The translations under genes were made by a program, and so were the position numbers. Shown piece by piece: positions 1 to 11,345 of a stretch of DNA of 64,000 nt. Numbering within the stretch: the stretch's first letter is position 1; the number at the start of each line of letters is the position of its first letter. Below the pieces are notes generated by a model. That model was not told the origin of the DNA. It worked only from the letters and a program-made list of their open reading frames with translations, and did no database searches. Origin of the DNA: Cepaea nemoralis (taxonomy: Eukaryota; Mollusca; Gastropoda; Stylommatophora; Helicidae); contig JACEFZ010002092.1 of NCBI GenBank assembly GCA_014155875.1, positions 648,501 to 712,500 on the forward strand, given 5' to 3'.

Positions 1-960
1 GTCTGAAGGTGTATGATGCTAATTATACGAAAAATGAGGAGGAGAAAGAAAAAGAAAGGATCAGACTATTGTTGGGTTCTCAAATTGCTTGAACACTAAC
101 CCATATCTGCACCAGTCTGTTGCAGGCAAGCTCACTAACAACAATGCCAAGGGCAACCTTTTCACCTCTATAAAGGGTGCAAAATGCTAGCTATTCCAAA
201 TGAATGGCATATGTGCACAGTGCTCCCAAACACTAACTGTGCAAAGTGCTAGACATTTCATCATCAGTAAACCACAGATTTATAAGGTGTAACACCCATC
301 ACTACTACTCCAGCACAAACCAAGTCATAATTCTAGGTATCAGTTCTCACCGGTGTTTCTGTTTACACCAATTTCAAACAAAAACTCCTGTTCTCAGTAA
401 ACATCCATAAATCAACTCCACAATAATGAAGCTAACTGACGATTCAATCAAAGAATCATCATCATCAAGCAAAGTTGTAGCTTCGTCAAACCGATGGCTC
501 AGTACATTCAACTTCAACAAGCATTTTTTTGGGACTGCTTTCCCTAGCCTTTGACTAAACCCAGTATGTCCAAATTAGGGAAACTACCAGTAGCTGTGCT
601 ACCGTCGGCATAGCTTGTGGGGTAACTCTACAAGCCCCTCTACAGCTACAAGGTGTAGACACAGCAGAGGGGCATAAAGAATCAGAAAGCTTGTTGTGTT
701 AAAACTGCTTCATATTAATTACCATAAGAAAAACACTTTAATTTCACAGGTAAGTGAGAAAGTCCCCTAAATCTTATAATCATTTTCAGCTACCATATGA
801 TAAATAAATGCTTATAATTTTGCAAATGAAGAATGAAAACTGAATTATGTTATTTATTACAAACACCAATGTGAAATAATCAATGCTCAATTAACTTTTT
901 TAATTCACTTAAATGTGACAAAATTTTCTCAAATATTAACTAATAAGACAAAGAACTCAC
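1..960. other. SR-gene intron (minus strand), no exon recognised
   Basis: This stretch lies 3' of the exon that ends at 961, so it should be intron of the minus-strand SR-protein gene. A clear GTGAGT donor reads on the minus strand at 960-955. I searched it for an RS-coding exon and saw none, so the rest of the gene lies left of the window. Apart from a LINE 5'-end remnant (about 420-670) it is AT-rich and featureless. Confidence 0.5.
420..670 (-). mobile_element. LINE-I 5'-end remnant
   Basis: Read on the minus strand, this matches the 5' untranslated region of the full-length LINE-I copy at 27212-26940. Both start CCTCTGCTGTG or CCTTCTGCCGTG, and both then carry CTATGCCGACGGTAGCAC and a block around GTCAAAGGCTAGGGAAAGCA. 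The coding part that should follow is absent. That is unusual, because LINE copies normally lose the 5' end and keep the 3' end. Confidence 0.55.
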
Positions 961-1113
961 CGGTAACGTCGGCGACCTCTAATACAGTCTCGTGCTAAAT
1001 GTCCAAACTCTAGACAGTCATAACATCTGCGATTGCGCCCACCTCCAATGTTTCGTGCTCCTTTCATACGTGGTTTAGCAATAGACACCCTGATTCTCTT
1101 TCCATTTAATGAT
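961..1113 (-). CDS. SR-protein coding exon 2 (RRM end and zinc knuckle)
   Basis: The exon starts at 1113 directly after CTTCAG. Its first base completes the GA from exon 1 to GAA, giving E-S-L-N-G-K-R-I-R-V-S-I-A, a normal RRM beta-4 strand. It then encodes a basic glycine-rich linker and the CCHC knuckle CYDCLEFGHLARDC, followed by IRGRRRY. It ends at 961 before GTGAGT. It is 153 bp long and its 5' part is the parent of the adjacent 70-bp tandem repeat. Confidence 0.85.
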
Positions 1114-4100
1114 CTGAAGTTGGGAAACGTAAACAGGTTACAATTATGCGACAGACGCCATGATTCTCTTTCTATTTAGAGATCTGAAGTTGGGAAACAT
1201 ACACAGGCTACAATTATGTGACAGACGCCATGATTCTCTTTCTATTTAGAGATCTGAAGTTGGGAAATATAAACAGGCTACAATTATGCTACAGACGCCT
1301 TGATTCTCTTTCTATTTAGAGATCTGAAGTTGGGAAACGTAAACAGGCTACAATTATGTGACAGATGCCCTGCTTCTTTTTCTATTTAGAGATCTGAAGT
1401 TGGGAAACATAAACAGGCTACAATTATGTGACAGATGCCCTGCTTCTTTTTTCTATTTAGAGATCTGAAGTTGGGAAATATAAACAGGCTACAATTATGT
1501 GACAGATGCCCTGCTTCTTTTTCTATTTAGAGATCTGAAGTTGGGAAATATAAACAGGCTACAATTATGCAACAGACACCCTGATTCTCTTACTATTAAG
1601 AGATCTGAAGTTGGGAAATGTAAACAGGTGACATATGCTGCAGACACCCTGATTCTCTTTCTATTTAGAGATCTTCTTCTGCATTAATCTGGAGTTTTTT
1701 CAGGTGTGACTGCATTGTGTCCGTTTACAGTAGAACTGCATTCTTGCACCATTAGGCTGACACATCTGACTTCTGCGGGCATTTGTTGACCATGTTAATC
1801 TTCCCGGATTTAGAGATCTGAAGTTGGGAAACATGTAAGCAAGCTACAATGATGGGATAGACATCCTGATTCTGTGTCCATGAAATGATCAAAGTTAGAA
1901 AGTGATCTTTCCATTTAATTTCTATATAATGAGAAACATGTAATCAGGCTACAATGATATGACAGACACCCTGATTTTCTTTCCATTTAATGACCTGAAG
2001 TTGGAGCACGTAACATGTAGCCTATATTTTCTACATTTACAAAGTTTCATTGTGACAAAGTGTTAACATCCATCTTCTATAACGGACAACGTGGGGTCAA
2101 TTCATGTTATGTGTCCTGCTGTACAAGGTTAAGTATTATGTGTGTATTTACTCCAAAAGGTCAAATACGCAAAAATAAGAAAGCAAAGCGATGAATGCAG
2201 TGTAGGCAATCATGGTTTGGGAGAGAGAAATGAAAGAGGATACAGACTTGTAGAATGGGCAAAAGAACAAGAAATGGTTGTAGGAAACACCTGGTTTAAA
2301 CAGCATCCTAGAAGATTATGGACATGGAGGAGTCCAGACTGCAGGATTAAAAACCAGATATATTACATCCTGATTAGCAAAAGGTTTCGAAATGCGTTAA
2401 CAGTAGTAAAAACAGTTCCAAATGCAGACTGTTACAGTGATCAGAGATTAATTACAGGCACACTGAGGGTAAAGTTAAAGAAAGTCAAGTATACAGCAGG
2501 AAACCCTAAATATGACTTGTGCAAATTGAAAACTGACAAAGAAATACAAGATAATTTTAACATAGAAGTAAAGAACAAATTTGATTTATTGTCTGATCTA
2601 GAGATCCTATTTCAAGATGTAGATGATCAATGGGAAATGCTGAAGAATTCAATCAGTTGTGCAGCAGAAAAAAACTATTCCAAAAGTAAAGAAAGTGGGC
2701 CGTAAGACATGGATGACTGAAGAAATTTTACAACTAATGGAAATAAGAAGACAGAACAAACAATCCTGCCAAATATGAAGAAATTCACAGAAAAATCAGA
2801 ACCTTATGTAAGGAGGCAAAAGAAATATGGCTTGAGAAAAATTGCAGAGAAATTGAAAAACAACACAACAGTAAAAATGCGAAACTAATGCACAAAAGAA
2901 TTCAAGAGCTTACTAATCAAAGAACACGTACATCAGCAGGCTGCCTAAAGACAAAAGATGGAAGAGTCATAATAGAAAAAGATCAGATCTTACATGAATG
3001 GTCAGATTATGTGAAAAACCTTTATGATGATAACAGAGACGAACAGTATGATGTTCAAAATAATAATGAAGGACCAGCAATTTTGAAGATGGAGGTTCAG
3101 AATGCTCTTAACCATATGAAATCTGGCAAGACCCCCGGTTCAGACAGCGTCACAACAGAAATGATTAATGCTTTAGAAGAATATGGAATAAAGTTACCAG
3201 TCTGCTTAATACAATATATGATACTGGAAATATACCTCAGAAGTTATGTAATTCTGTGTTTATTGCAATCCCAAAGAAAACAGGAGCCTTGGAATGTGAT
3301 CAACATCGAACAATTAGTATGAGTCACATCATGAAGATTTTGCTAAGAATTATTATGCAAAGAGTTAGGAGGAAAATACAATCTGAAATAGAAGAACAAT
3401 GTGGGTTTGTAGAAGGCAAGGGTACAGTAAATGCTGTGTATATACTGAGAACCGTAATTGAACGTTCTATAGAAGTAAACAAAGATCTACACCTTTGCTA
3501 TATTGACTACACAAAGGCTTTTCGATAAAGTGAGACATGTCAACATAAGGATGCTTGAAGATCTACAAATTGATGGAAAAGATCTTAGACTTGTAAAAAA
3601 CATGTATTGGAAACAACAAGCTGCCATAAGAGTTGATAATGAAGTAAGCCAATATCAGCCTATTAAAAGAGGTGTGAGACAGGGATGTGTAATGTCTCCA
3701 GATCTGTTTTACCTGTACAGTGAAAGGATTTTCAGAAATATTGAAGATATGGAAGGAATCAACATTGGGGGGCGATGCATCAATAACATTAGATATGCAG
3801 ATGATACAGTCTTGATTGCAGACAATGAACATAACCTGCAAAATTTAGTAGATGCATTGTTACACACAGTGAACAACTAGGGTTAGAATTAAATTGTAAA
3901 AAGACAGATTATGGTCGTCACTAGGAAGAGCGAAATACTACAATGTAATATACAAGTAAATGGGAATATTCTTCAACAAGTGAATAGGTACAATTATCTC
4001 AGAACAGTAATATCTGATGGGAGATGCCTTGAAGAGATTAGAACAAGAATCGCCTTGGCAAAAGTAGCTTTTAGCAAGATGAAAAACATACTGACCAATA

Positions 4101-7100
4101 AAAAGATGTCAATTGAAACTAGAAAAAGAGTGTTGAGATGCTACATAGAACCTGTACTTTTATATGGATGTGAAGCTTGGACAATGAGCAGTCAGGCTGA
4201 AAAACATCTGATGGCTGTAGAAATGTGGTTTCTGAGGAAAATGCAAAGAATACCATGGACAGCCAGAAAGACCAATGAACAAGTCCTTCAAAAAGCAAAT
4301 GAAGATCGTAAACTGATAAGAGACATTAGACGTAGACAGTCACAATTTTTTGGGCATGTTATGAGAAGAAATGATTTGGAGAACTTGGTGACAACTGGTA
4401 AGATCGAGGGGAACAGACCAAGGGGAAGACCTAGAAGCAAGTACCTAGATGGCTTGGCTTTGTGGCATGGTCGAGACAGAAACACGGAGCTGATCCACGA
4501 CTCTGGTGATCGAGTGAGATGGCAGACCATGACCGCCCACGCTTACTGGCATGGCACATGATGGATGGATATATATATATATATATATATAAACTAAACA
4601 CTAAACACTTGCAGCTGCTACCAAGTAGTATGCGAGTGTTATTAGACCTTTATATATCACACTTTTATCCCTGGCAACTGTCACATTAATCCACTCAGTT
4701 ATAAATGCAACCCCTGTTGCAGACAGCTGGTACTTAACTTACTACTGACCAAGACAGACAAGACAATTGATCCAAACATCTGCTACATTCAGATATCAGA
4801 TATTGAACTGCATGTTCAGAAAAATGGCGGCCAGCTGGTTGCTGAACTAGCTGGTTTTGCATTATGCAGTAATGTGTGTGAATCTGTTGCTTTTCTAATG
4901 ACTGCATCTTCCATCAACGATTACCTGAAATTTTTGTGGCAGACTGTTGTGTTGGCATTCTGGTAGTGGCCCTATGTATGCATCCCTGTGAGTGCTGTTG
5001 GTTTGTGAGGAGCATCTTGTGAGATATTCACTGACATAGGAGCGGAGCATTACGGGGGCGACCCTTTGCCGTGAAGTTGGAACCATTACTAACGACTCAT
5101 CATCATGTACGGTCCTAAACTGCTGTTATATAGCTGGGGGTGCAGAGTTGGGGTGCGCACCAAACCTTGCAAAATACCCTATGGCTTGTGCATCATCACC
5201 TTTGGCAGCAAAAGTCCAACTCCTGGCCTTCGCATTACGAAACTGTTTTATCTAACAGGAGAATGGGCGGCAGTGAGTCTCTGGCGCCATTAAAAAACCC
5301 AGAATGCTCTAGATATGTATATACGTACATACATGCACATGTGTACATGCATACATGTCTAAACCCTAGTAAGGTCACATCAATCACAGACTGCGGTGGT
5401 ACACTGAAAGTGAAAACATTCTTATGCCACAGCAGGCTAGCTTTCGGCAGAATTTCTCTATGGAAGATCAGACAAAATACTTTTCTCAAGAAACTGAGGA
5501 TGCATTCCAAGAAAAGAAATTGGTGCTTGCGGTGCCATATTATGATATGACGGGTACGCACCAGAAAGAAATAAATAATAGAAAAGGGGATTATCTATAA
5601 TTATCCAGAAAGACGTACCAAAATAAACAACGAACTAAGGAAACTTAGAAACGGACTACGTCAGAGAACAACAGAGAAGGACAACAGGGAGGACCTTGTG
5701 TGATTCGGCTGAGGCGCGACATATTTCGTGGAGCTGTGGGCGTTCAGAGATTTTAGTTGTAAGGATTATCAGGTGGAGGATGTCTGACGAGAAGATCGTC
5801 AATATCGACTAGAAGACCCGTGGGCACGGAATACCTAGACAATGTTTCAGATGAGAATGGCGGGATAAACGGCGATCCGAGGTAAAGTCAGATAATACGT
5901 GGATATAGTTTGCAGATATTGTGTAATGCCATCCCTGTGTTAAAATGGAACTTTACGGTCTGGTAGACCACTGTATTGATCTAGCACCACAAATAAACGT
6001 GTGTGTAAGTACTTTCACTATCGGAATGGCGTCGGTTGATTCTTCGCATTTCATTTTCAAAGTTTGATGTGAAACTTTAACTGTTGTTGAGCCCTTTGAC
6101 GTTGACTTTCCAGTTAATTGTTACGGGAGGAGTTGATTCGAGGCATGCGGCATGGATAAATCTAAAGAAAGCCTTTGACAAAGTCTGGAAAGAAGGTCTG
6201 ATGAAGAAACAGAAACTATAAAGTCAATGGAAGAATGTACAAATGGGTGAAAGCATACTTGCACAACAGAAGAGCCAGAGTTCAGATAGACGGACTCAAG
6301 AACAAGAAAGTATTACTGCATCACAGTGTTCCCCAATGTTGAGTTCTGCCCCCCCACACTTTTTCTAATCTTTGTCAATGATCGTGTTGCTAAACTACCA
6401 CATGGAATTAAAGTGGCAATGGACGCTGATGACCTGGTCCTATGGAGCACAAATGAACATCAGTGAGCATCAGTGGCCACCAGATCACTACAAAGAGCTG
6501 TAGATGCATTAGTTGCATGGGCAAATAGATGGTGTCAGCATAAACACTGACAAATGCAGCACCACCCTATGTACCCTCTCTCCAAAACAAAAGGCAGGTA
6601 TCATCCAAATTAACAGAATACCCCTAAGAGAAGATAATGAACCAAGATACCTTGGAGTAACATTTGATGACAGTCTGACATGAAGAAAGCACGTCAACAA
6701 GGCAGTAGCAAAAGCCAGAAAGAAAATAGCCTCCTGAGAAAACTAAGTGAACCACATGGGGAGTCAGCTGGAAAATAGCAAAGTTTATCAACAGAGCATA
6801 CGATCACACCTGGAATACAGGTCAAATGCAAGGTGTTCAGCATTTAAAAAAAACAACATTACAAGAGCTAGACAAGGTGCAAAATAAAGCACTTAGAGTC
6901 ACCACAAGAGGGATGAGATCAACCCCTATAGTGGACATGGAGAAGATGGGGAGGACACGAGCATTCAGAGAGCGCAGAGATACGAAAATGCCAATACAAG
7001 CAGACAAGTTCCTCAGCATGCTAGGCCACCCTATGAAGAACAGATTTGAAAACCTACCTATGGGGCGGTTGAAAAGAAGCAGTTTTATCCACCAGGCCAA

Positions 7101-8914
7101 ACGAATACAGAGAAACCACTGATCTGCCAAGAGTTGGTATCTGCCTGAAAACTATTCTAGAACGAACTTCATGGAAAGACGAACATAGACTATCACTATA
7201 AATCCAGACACAAGTGAAAAGAATATTTGACAAGCAAGAACAGAACAGTGTACAATGCAGAACAGCCACTCTCAGCTTTCTTAATGAAGAATACCCACAG
7301 GACCTCTGGATCCGAGTCTACACAGATGGGTCAGCACAAAATGCTGTTTGAAATGGAGGAGCGGGAGTGTACATAGAACACCCAAATAATACTAGGGACA
7401 CGGCCACAGTACCAACAGGAAAGTACTGCCATAACTATGATGCTGAAATTGAGGCAATCAAGATAACAACAGAGAAATTACTAAATACCAACCATGGTAC
7501 ACAACCTGTGGTGATATTGACAGATGCAAAATCAGTACATGAGGCGCTCCTCTCTGGGAAATTGCCAGTAATACGGACACTATGTTCTGAACTTGGCAGC
7601 CAGTGTATAAGGTCACCATACAGTGGATACCATCTCACTGTGGAGTACTCAGAAACGAGAGCGCTGATTGATTTGCTAAGGAAGAAGCAATAGAAACAAC
7701 CTAATGTTACCCGTTACATACCATCAAAAGAAAATTATCAAATCCGTCAGAAAGCCACCAAAACCTGCTCAAGACTACCACCTCATGGACAGACCAGAAC
7801 AAATCATTATTCTGCGCCTCAGAACGGGACACAATAGATTACGCAACCACATGTATACACAATTCATGATTGGTGAATCAGCCATGTGCACATGTGGATT
7901 GGTGCTGCAGACAACAGATCACATACTCCAAGACTGCCCAAAATATGACATATCTAGGCAAACCCGTTTAGAGAAACAACAGTGGAAGGTAAACTCTTTG
8001 ACCACTGAGAACTAAAACAGACAGTTAAATTCATACAAGCGACAACATTGCTGTTATAGACAAATTTCAAGCGAATGAAAGAAGAAACTCATGTACTATG
8101 CCAAAAACAGTATGTGCAGTCATGGTTCACCATCTCACATGATCACCAGTCATGAATCAGGTCAGCGTTCTTGTCCCAATTATACCAATGTGCCAAACCA
8201 TACAGGTATTTAACTCTTTGCCTTCTCCTTGTTCTCTCTCTCCTTCAATTCTGTCAGTTGTCGCTAGGTTTTCAAGTTCATTTCTCCTCATAATGTGCTT
8301 ACCATCTTCCTTCTAAGTGTACATACTTTTCATTTCCACCGCTCAACACTGCTCAGGATAGAAAGAATTTTTTTAAATGGAGGATCCAATCAGCATGAGT
8401 TGCTTGGAAGGCATAGAAGGAGCTAAACATTATTTTGATTTTCACAGACACAAACAGGAAATTGTGCATTGTGTTTACAACACAAAATTGTGGATACATT
8501 AAAGAAAACTGCTCATATGAACAAACCATCAAGAAAATCTAGTCAGCAAATATTCACCACATGTAAGCCTCAATTCTGATTAAACAATACATACTCTCCA
8601 TCCATCTTTCTGACAGCTTCGTTAGCATCATCCTTGTACTTGTACACTACAAAAGCGAAGCAAGGTGGGATTTGAGCCACCCACACCTCTCTCAACGGCC
8701 CAAACTTTTCAAAAGCTTTGCTGATCTCCGTCTTGGAAGGGTCAAGGCCGAGGTCGGCAATATGAACTCTGCACATATTCTCATCATCAGAAACTGGGCT
8801 GTGACTAGAACTTCTACGTTTACGATCTTTTTCTCCAGAACGACTTCGGCTGCGACTTCTGCTTTGACTAGCACTCCGACTTCGACTTTTTGATCTACTC
8901 GATGATCGACCCAT
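961..8914 (-). CDS. SR-type splicing factor: RS, RRM and CCHC zinc knuckle (partial, spliced)
   Basis: This gene encodes a serine/arginine-rich RNA-binding protein of the SRSF3/SRSF7 (x16) kind, expected to act in nuclear pre-mRNA splicing. Joining 8914-8595 to 1113-961 gives 157 residues plus two bases. Residues 1-45 are rich in RS dipeptides. The RRM starts near residue 48 (RNP2 CRVHIADLG, RNP1-like IPPCFAFV at 82-89) and ends with NGKRIRVSIAKPR. A zinc knuckle follows with C137, C140, H145 and C150. The intron runs 8594-1114 (GTATGT donor, CTTCAG acceptor, phase 2), about 7.5 kb, and contains two LINEs. The next donor is also phase 2, so at least one more exon lies outside the window. An acceptor-like TTTCAG about 20 bases before the ATG suggests an upstream noncoding exon. 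SRSF7 has RRM, knuckle, then RS; an RS block in front is unusual. The family is secure; the exact orthologue is not. Confidence 0.85.
1111..2015. repeat. 70-bp tandem array repeating the exon-2 splice acceptor
   Basis: The marker GATCTGAAGTTGGGAAA starts at 1111 (the real acceptor), 1181, 1251, 1321, 1391, 1462, 1532 and 1602, and again at about 1814; a diverged unit lies near 1991. On the minus strand each unit has a pyrimidine-rich stretch, CCCAACTTCAG, and then about 35 bases like the start of exon 2. Each therefore looks like a complete 3' splice site plus pseudo-exon start. In most units the reading frame from exon 1 would hit TAA after about 13 codons. A LINE-I fragment with its own target duplication interrupts the array. 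Confidence 0.9.
1675..1807 (-). mobile_element. LINE-I 3'-end fragment inside the 70-bp array
   Basis: This 133-bp piece matches the 3' terminus of the LINE-I copy at 22254, including the CTTCTTCT tail and the segments CCGACACATC-like and GGGCATTTGTTGACC. It is flanked by the direct repeat ATTTAGAGATCT at 1663-1674 and 1808-1819, a 12-bp target duplication made from array sequence. The insertion is therefore younger than the array. Confidence 0.85.
2150..4592 (+). mobile_element. LINE-C copy 1: broken endonuclease-RT retrotransposon (CFDP2/RTE-like)
   Basis: This is a 5'-truncated LINE split over several frames. It runs from the C-terminal half of an APE-type endonuclease (about 2200-2500), through reverse transcriptase (about 3100-3880, including IRYADDTVLI), to the C-terminal region with GHVMRR and GKIEGNRPRGRPR (3911-4561). 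The endonuclease has decayed: the expected NQIDYI reads NQIYYI and the expected SDH reads SDQ. Stops or frameshifts fall near 2703, 3300, 3515 and 3880. An (AT)n run at 4569-4591 follows the stop. It lies in intron 1 of the SR gene, in the opposite orientation. Confidence 0.85.
4940..5100. repeat. Dispersed repeat shared with 59880-60005
   Basis: Both places share GAGGAGCAT, TATTCACTG, AGGA.CGGAGCATTA, CCTTTGCCGTG, AGTTGG and CTAACGACT in the same order and orientation. I do not recognise the element. The next stretch, about 5105-5420, holds nothing I can assign. Confidence 0.5.
5420..8060 (+). mobile_element. LINE-I copy 2: decayed RT and RNase H element, split by an LTR
   Basis: The segment 5420-5532 encodes an RT stretch like the full-length LINE-I (EDAFQEKK followed by LAV). 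The next codons, W-I-N-L-K-K-A-F-D-K-V-W, resume at 6151 after a 613-bp LTR. RT remains follow to about 6780. RNase H lies at about 7310-7690 (VYTDGSAQN, LTDAKSVHEA), and the C-terminal C-x-C-x8-H-x4-C cluster at about 7880-7945 (MCTCG then DHILQDCP). Many stops and frameshifts make it non-coding. It sits in intron 1 of the SR gene, antisense to it. Confidence 0.8.
5533..6145 (+). mobile_element. Solo LTR (613 bp) with 5-bp target duplication
   Basis: The block starts TGCC and ends GGCA, an inverted terminal pair. It is flanked on both sides by TGCGG (5528-5532 and 6146-6150). It has no open frame and carries AATAAA at 5992-5997. Removing it rejoins the LINE-I RT frame exactly. These are the marks of a solo LTR of a Gypsy-, Copia- or BEL-type retrotransposon; the superfamily cannot be told without internal sequence. 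Confidence 0.85.
8105..8335 (-). mobile_element. LINE-C copy 2: 3'-end fragment
   Basis: On the plus strand this reads as the reverse complement of the LINE-C tail (GTTCACCATCTCACATGATC, then CATAATGTGC). It abuts the end of LINE-I copy 2. The following 8335-8570 is intron with nothing recognised. Confidence 0.65.
8595..8914 (-). CDS. SR-protein coding exon 1 (RS block and most of RRM)
   Basis: The ATG at 8914-8912 opens 106 codons plus GA. The exon encodes the N-terminal RS-rich segment, a short acidic SDDEN linker, and the RRM through KMDG. It ends at 8595 before GTATGT. The open frame continues only eight residues into the intron before a stop, which supports the splice. Confidence 0.85.
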
Positions 8915-9289
8915 TTTTCTTTAGCATAGATCACTGAAATACACATTGAAATTCAAGTAAAATTACAGGAGAGAAGAAAAGTAAACATAAGCAATCATCA
9001 TCATCAAGTGCTATTTCCACACTGAAAGCCGTGCCTCCACAACTGTTCCGTGCCTTCCTACAGGTTTAGCCCAGTCCATCTCTTTATGTTGCCCACGCAT
9101 GTGTAACATTTGCTTACTCTTGCATACTTCCCTTACAGCACATCCTTTAACAAGCAGCTGTCTTTCTTGATATAATTGAAGAACCTTAAATTATTTACCT
9201 TCATCTCATTCAGTAATATTTTCCTCAATCTCAGTTTGTATAATATCTCACTGCTAGTTTTCTTCTGACATATACTTCCCATTCATCTA

Positions 9290-11345
9290 TATCACCATCA
9301 AGTTCCATGTTGATAAGCTTGGGCAGTCGTGGTTCACCATCTTACACAATCATCAGTCTTGGTGAGCGTGGGCAGTCGTGGTTCACCATCTTACACAATC
9401 ATCAGTCGTGGTACACCATCTTACACAATCATCAGTCTTGGTGAGCGTGGGCAGTCGTGGTACACCATGTTACACAATCATCAGTCTTGGTGAGCGTGGG
9501 CAGTCGTGATTCACCATCTTACACAATCATCAGTCGTGGTACACCATCTTACACAATCATCAGTCTTGGTGAGCGAGGGCAGTCGTGGTTCACCATGTTA
9601 CACAATCATCAGTCTTGGTGAGCATGGGCAGTCGTGGTACACCATGTTACACAATCATCCATCTTGGTGAGTGTGGGCAGTTGTGGTTCACCATCTTACA
9701 CAATCATCAGTCGTGGTTCACCATCTGACACAATCATCAGTCGTGGTTCACCATCTGACACCATCAGTCGTGGTTCACCATCTGACACAATCATCAGTCA
9801 TGGTTCACTATCTTACACAATCATCAGTCATGGTTCACTATCTTACACAATCATCAGTCGTGGTTCACTATCTTACACAATCATCAGTCTTGGTGAGCGT
9901 GGGCAGTCGTGGTTCACCATCTTACACAATCATCAGTCTTGGTGAGCGTGGGCAGTCGTGGTTCACCACCTCAAACAATCATCAGTCTTGGTGAGCGTGG
10001 GCAGTCGTGGCACATCATCTTACACAATCATCAGTCATGGTTCACTATCTTACACAATCATCAGTCGTGGTTCACTATCTTACACAATCATCAGTCTTGG
10101 TGAGCGTGGGCAGTCGTGGTTCACCATCTTACACAATTATCAGTCTTGGTGAGCGTGGGCAGTCGTGGTTCACCATCTGACACAATCATCAGTTGTGGTT
10201 CACCATCTTACACAATCATCAGTCGTGGTTCACCATCTTACACAATCATCAGTCATGGTTCACTATCTTACACAATCATGGTTCACCATCTTACACAATC
10301 ATCAGTCATGGTTCACCATCTTACACAATCATCAGTCGTGGTTCACCATCTTACACAATCATCAGTCGTGGCTCACCATCTTACACAATCATCAGTTCAT
10401 CTTACACAATCATCAGTCATGGTTCACCATCTTACACAATCATCAGTCGTGGTTCACCATGTTACACAATCATCAGTCTTGGTGAGCGTGGGCAGTCGTG
10501 GTTCACCATGCTACACAATCATCAGTCTTGGTGAGCGTGGGCAGTCGTGGTTCACCATCTGACACAATCATCAGTCGTGGTTCACCATCTGACACAATCA
10601 TCAGTCGTGGTTCTCCATCTTACACAATCATCAGTCATGGTTCACTATCTTACACAATCATCAGTCATGGTTCACCATCTTACACAATCATCAGTCGTGG
10701 TTCACCATCTTACACAATCATCAGTCGTGGTGCACCATCTTACACAATCATCAGTTCACCATCTTACACAATCATGGTCACCATCTTACACAATCATCAG
10801 TACACCATCTTACACAATCATCAGTTCAACATCTTACACAATCATCAGTCGTGGTTCACCTCTTACACAATCATCAGTCGTGGTTCACCATCTTACACAA
10901 TCATCAGTCTTGAACCAGTTCTATGTTCTTGTCTCCATTATGCCATGTGGCCAAGCCATCCAGATGTTTCTCTTTATCTTCCCTTTGCTCTTTTCCCATT
11001 AATCTTGCCAACTGTCACTACTTTTCCAGTTAATTTCTTCTGACAACATGCCCAAAATACCTTGACTGTCATGTGCCTAATTTCTCAAATCAATTGACAG
11101 TTTTAATTTGTTTCTTGTAGTACTTGCTCGTTCGTTTTTCTGTCCGTCCATGGTATTCCTGGCATCTTCCCCAGAAACCACGTTCGCTGCCATAAGATGT
11201 TTCTCAGCTTGTCTGCTTACTGTCCATATTTCACATGAATATAACAATATAGAATCTATATAGCACTTCAACACTTTTTCTCATTGTAATTGAGTTTTTA
11301 TTGCTCAGTATGTTTTCCATATTGCAAAAGGCTACCTATGTCACA
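9290..11345 (-). mobile_element. LINE-C copy 3: 3' end carrying a large internal tandem array
   Basis: The outer parts (9290-9324 and 10918-11345) match the LINE-C C-terminal region on the minus strand. At 11077-11274 the frame shows MLKCYIDSILLYSCE and SRQAEKHLMAA, as in copy 1. The terminal 30-49 bp of the element have been amplified into the array described separately. Sequence between the SR-gene exon (8935) and this copy (about 8950-9290) shows nothing firm. Confidence 0.75.
9325..10917. repeat. 30/49-bp tandem array derived from the LINE-C tail
   Basis: A 30-bp unit (GTCGTGGTTCACCATCTTAC plus ACAATCATCA) is repeated about 40 times. It is interspersed with a 49-bp form that adds GTCTTGGTGAGCGTGGGCA. 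Small variants (TTAC or TGAC, CACC or CACT) recur in blocks. Because 30 is divisible by three, long open frames of decapeptide repeats appear on the plus strand; I treat them as artefacts. The array lies about 400 bp upstream of the SR-protein start codon. Confidence 0.9.

Noticed and set aside
9325..10917. CRISPR-like regular repeats
   Set aside because: Units are directly adjacent with no unique spacers, the genome is eukaryotic, and no cas genes are present. The same applies to the 44-, 69- and 70-bp arrays.
9634..11043. Several overlapping plus-strand frames of decapeptide repeats
   Set aside because: They come from the 30-bp array, appear in more than one frame over the same bases and end where the array ends.
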